This document shows positions 62,670-64,000 of a DNA stretch of 64,000 nt, one piece after another; the first letter of the stretch is position 1, and each line of letters begins with the position of its first letter. The stretch is from Ruminococcus sp. YRD2003 (GTDB lineage Bacteria; Bacillota; Clostridia; Oscillospirales; Ruminococcaceae): contig FNZT01000005.1 of the NCBI GenBank assembly GCA_900109435.1, forward strand, positions 62,001 through 126,000, read 5' to 3'. The notes beneath the pieces are model-generated. The model saw only the letters and a list, made by a program, of their open reading frames with translations, searched no databases and was not told where the DNA came from. Both the position numbers and the translations under genes were made by a program.

Positions 62670-63536
62670 TCAGCTGATGAGCGTGCCTGTGATTACTATT
62701 GACGATGTTCCCGGCTGTACGCTCCATGCGCCTGTATCGGGATCCTGCACGTAATCCGCTGCGGGAACCGTTATCTGTCCCTCGGGTGTGGTGAAAAGTC
62801 CCGTGTCTTCACTGTAGGTGTAGTTCGTTCCCGCTGACCACGGTGCGCCGTTGTAGGTCACGCTCGTGATGTTCAGCGCGGGGTCGAATACATCCGTGAA
62901 GATGACGCTGTCAGCATCCGTTACCGCGGTGCTGCCGCTGTTCTGTATCACGAAGGTGTAGGTCAGCTCGCCGCTGCCCGATACCGTGACGGGTGACAGT
63001 GTCTTCGTTATCGTGAGCTCTGCGCCGTCCTCGGGCGTTATCGTCGCGGAGGCTGTCGCAAGGACTGTCTTGCTGATGCCTGTTATCTCGACTGTGTTTG
63101 TTATGCCCGCATCCTCACCATACGGTGCGAATTGGTTCACCGACGCCTCATACATGATGATCGCCGAGCCGCCCGAAGGTACGGATATGCCCGTGATCGT
63201 GAGCGGGCTCGCTGAGGTGACTGTCGGGTCTGCCTGCACTGCGCCGTCTACAAACAGCTTCGCCGTACCCTCCACATAGGTCAGCGGGACAAGCTTGCTC
63301 TCGGGGGCGCCGAAGCTGTAGCTGCCGAGGTCGTCTGTCACGGTCAGTCCCGTGAGATCCGCTGTGCCTGTGTTGAGCACGCTTACTGCGTAGGTGATGT
63401 CCGAGCCCTGTGTGTAGGTCTCGGTCAGCGGGGTCTTCGTCGCGGATACGGTGTCAAGTATCTCGCCTGTTGTGATATTTGAAACAGTTACGTTCCCGTT
63501 GTAGGAAAGCGTCGCCTGATTGTAAAATGTCGCCAT
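62670..63536 (-). CDS. DUF11-repeat protein without signal peptide
   Basis: A 288-residue beta-rich protein of two DUF11-like units (TYAVSVLNTGTADLTGLTVT, about 51-70, and YTFVIQNSGSTAVTDADSVI, about 200-219), opening MATFYNQATLSYNGNVTVSN. DUF11 units usually occur in exported proteins, yet this protein has no signal peptide. Similar stand-alone proteins are found in spore-forming clostridia, where a spore-surface role is possible but not established. GGAGGGAATACA precedes the ATG at 63536; the frame is open 30 codons further but has no site. Confidence 0.8.
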   Translation of the reverse strand: MATFYNQATLSYNGNVTVSNITTGEILDTVSATKTPLTETYTQGSDITYAVSVLNTGTADLTGLTVTDDLGSYSFGAPESKLVPLTYVEGTAKLFVDGAVQADPTVTSASPLTITGISVPSGGSAIIMYEASVNQFAPYGEDAGITNTVEITGISKTVLATASATITPEDGAELTITKTLSPVTVSGSGELTYTFVIQNSGSTAVTDADSVIFTDVFDPALNITSVTYNGAPWSAGTNYTYSEDTGLFTTPEGQITVPAADYVQDPDTGAWSVQPGTSSIVITGTLIS

Positions 63537-63682
63537 TGTATTCCCTCCTTTTTCGGCAGCACCGCGCAAATCCCGCCTGACGGCTTTGCACCCTTTCTTC
63601 AGCGTATGCTCTGTGCGGTGCTGCATTTTATATTATGCGGGCTGATGGAACTGTGTTACTGCGCGATATTGCCTTTACAAAA

Positions 63683-63735
63683 TGAGCTGCCCGTCAGTGC
63701 TGTACCCATAGGCATAGCGCTGACGAGCAGCTTTT
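63683..63735 (-). terminator. Possible terminator after the truncated membrane gene
   Basis: Long stem AGCTGCTCGTCAG / CTGACGGGCAGCT (minus strand, one mismatch, loop of about 22 bases), followed by CATTTTG. The gap 63537-63739 holds nothing else. Confidence 0.5.
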
Positions 63736-63739
63736 TGGC

Positions 63740-64000
63740 TTACTTTTTCTTTGTCTGCGGTTTTTCCTCGGCGGGGACGGCTTCCTTTTCCTTTGCGGGA
63801 ACTGCAAGCTGTGCTATCGAACAGCCCGCAACGCTCCAGAATATCGGCGAGAATGCTGTGTTGCTGCACCCGATGAAGAATATCAGGGCTCCGCCAAGCG
63901 TGAGTATGAACATACAGGTCTGTGCCCATGTGCCCTTTTTCGTTCTCTTCGCTCCGACCCACAGTACAGGCACGAGCACTGCAATAAGTGCGATAAGTGA
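63740..64000 (-). CDS. Small membrane protein, 5' end outside window
   Basis: At least 86 residues; the frame is open to the window edge, so the start probably lies beyond it (a GTG at 63979 inside a hydrophobic segment is an unlikely start). Two membrane segments are visible (LIALIAVLVPVLWVG and FILTLGGALIFFIGCSN), with a third weaker one, and a charged Lys/Glu/Pro-rich cytoplasmic tail ending in KKK. No family is recognised. Confidence 0.6.
   Translation of the reverse strand, partial: SLIALIAVLVPVLWVGAKRTKKGTWAQTCMFILTLGGALIFFIGCSNTAFSPIFWSVAGCSIAQLAVPAKEKEAVPAEEKPQTKKK

Overview
The window looks like a chromosomal segment of a Gram-positive, spore-forming, fibre-degrading gut or rumen anaerobe, most likely Ruminococcus or a close Oscillospiraceae relative. 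This is inferred from a type I dockerin protein, a GH5 glucanase, a GH105 enzyme with its sugar ABC importer, [FeFe]-hydrogenase maturation (hydG with a TM1266-type regulator), the sporulation sigma factor sigG, strong AAGGAGG ribosome-binding sites and Firmicutes-type TTGACA-17-TATAAT promoters. Codon use is GC-rich except between about 28.6 and 45.3 kb, which is clearly AT-rich and foreign.

Layout. 0-6.6 kb: 3' end of dnaG, the major sigma factor gene, then a GntR/YtrA-type regulator with an ABC transporter and a membrane-anchored serine hydrolase. 7-13.5 kb: surface and secreted proteins, namely a cell-wall-repeat transglutaminase-like protein, a lipoprotein, an MBOAT O-acyltransferase, an AlgJ/AlgX-like partner and a dockerin protein. 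13.6-15 kb: SPFH and NfeD pair on the minus strand. 15.4-28.5 kb: EAL protein with a beta-helix-like tail, ychF, a possible structured RNA, rlmB, a degenerate P-type-ATPase-like membrane protein, an LCP protein, a GH5 enzyme, a PHP phosphatase and guaA.

28.6-45.3 kb is an accessory island directly after guaA. It begins with an Xre regulator and an Ltp-type (superinfection-exclusion-like) lipoprotein. A Tn4451-like module follows (large serine recombinase, TnpW, DUF4315, MobC) with no relaxase. The cargo is a HEPN/RES toxin-like protein with an Xre partner, a SLOG protein, and a tight operon: dynamin-like GTPase, 1201-aa HerA/VirB4-like ATPase, secreted-type endonuclease toxin, YezG-type immunity protein, and an AlbA_2/PD-(D/E)xK protein split by an IS30 insertion. 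Imperfect inverted repeats of about 45 bp lie near 29.56 and 45.35 kb and may mark the element ends. The dynamin-HerA-toxin-immunity operon is the best candidate here for an undescribed system, either toxin delivery or defence.

45.3-64 kb returns to core-like DNA: a YegP-type protein, an esterase behind a leader RNA with a terminator, the hydG cluster, sigG, a LacI-like/GGDEF protein with a phosphoesterase, a GH105/sugar ABC operon, an exact parS (ParB-binding) site, a sensor/GGDEF protein flanked by two copies of a long intergenic repeat, an M16C peptidase, a DUF11 protein and a truncated membrane gene.
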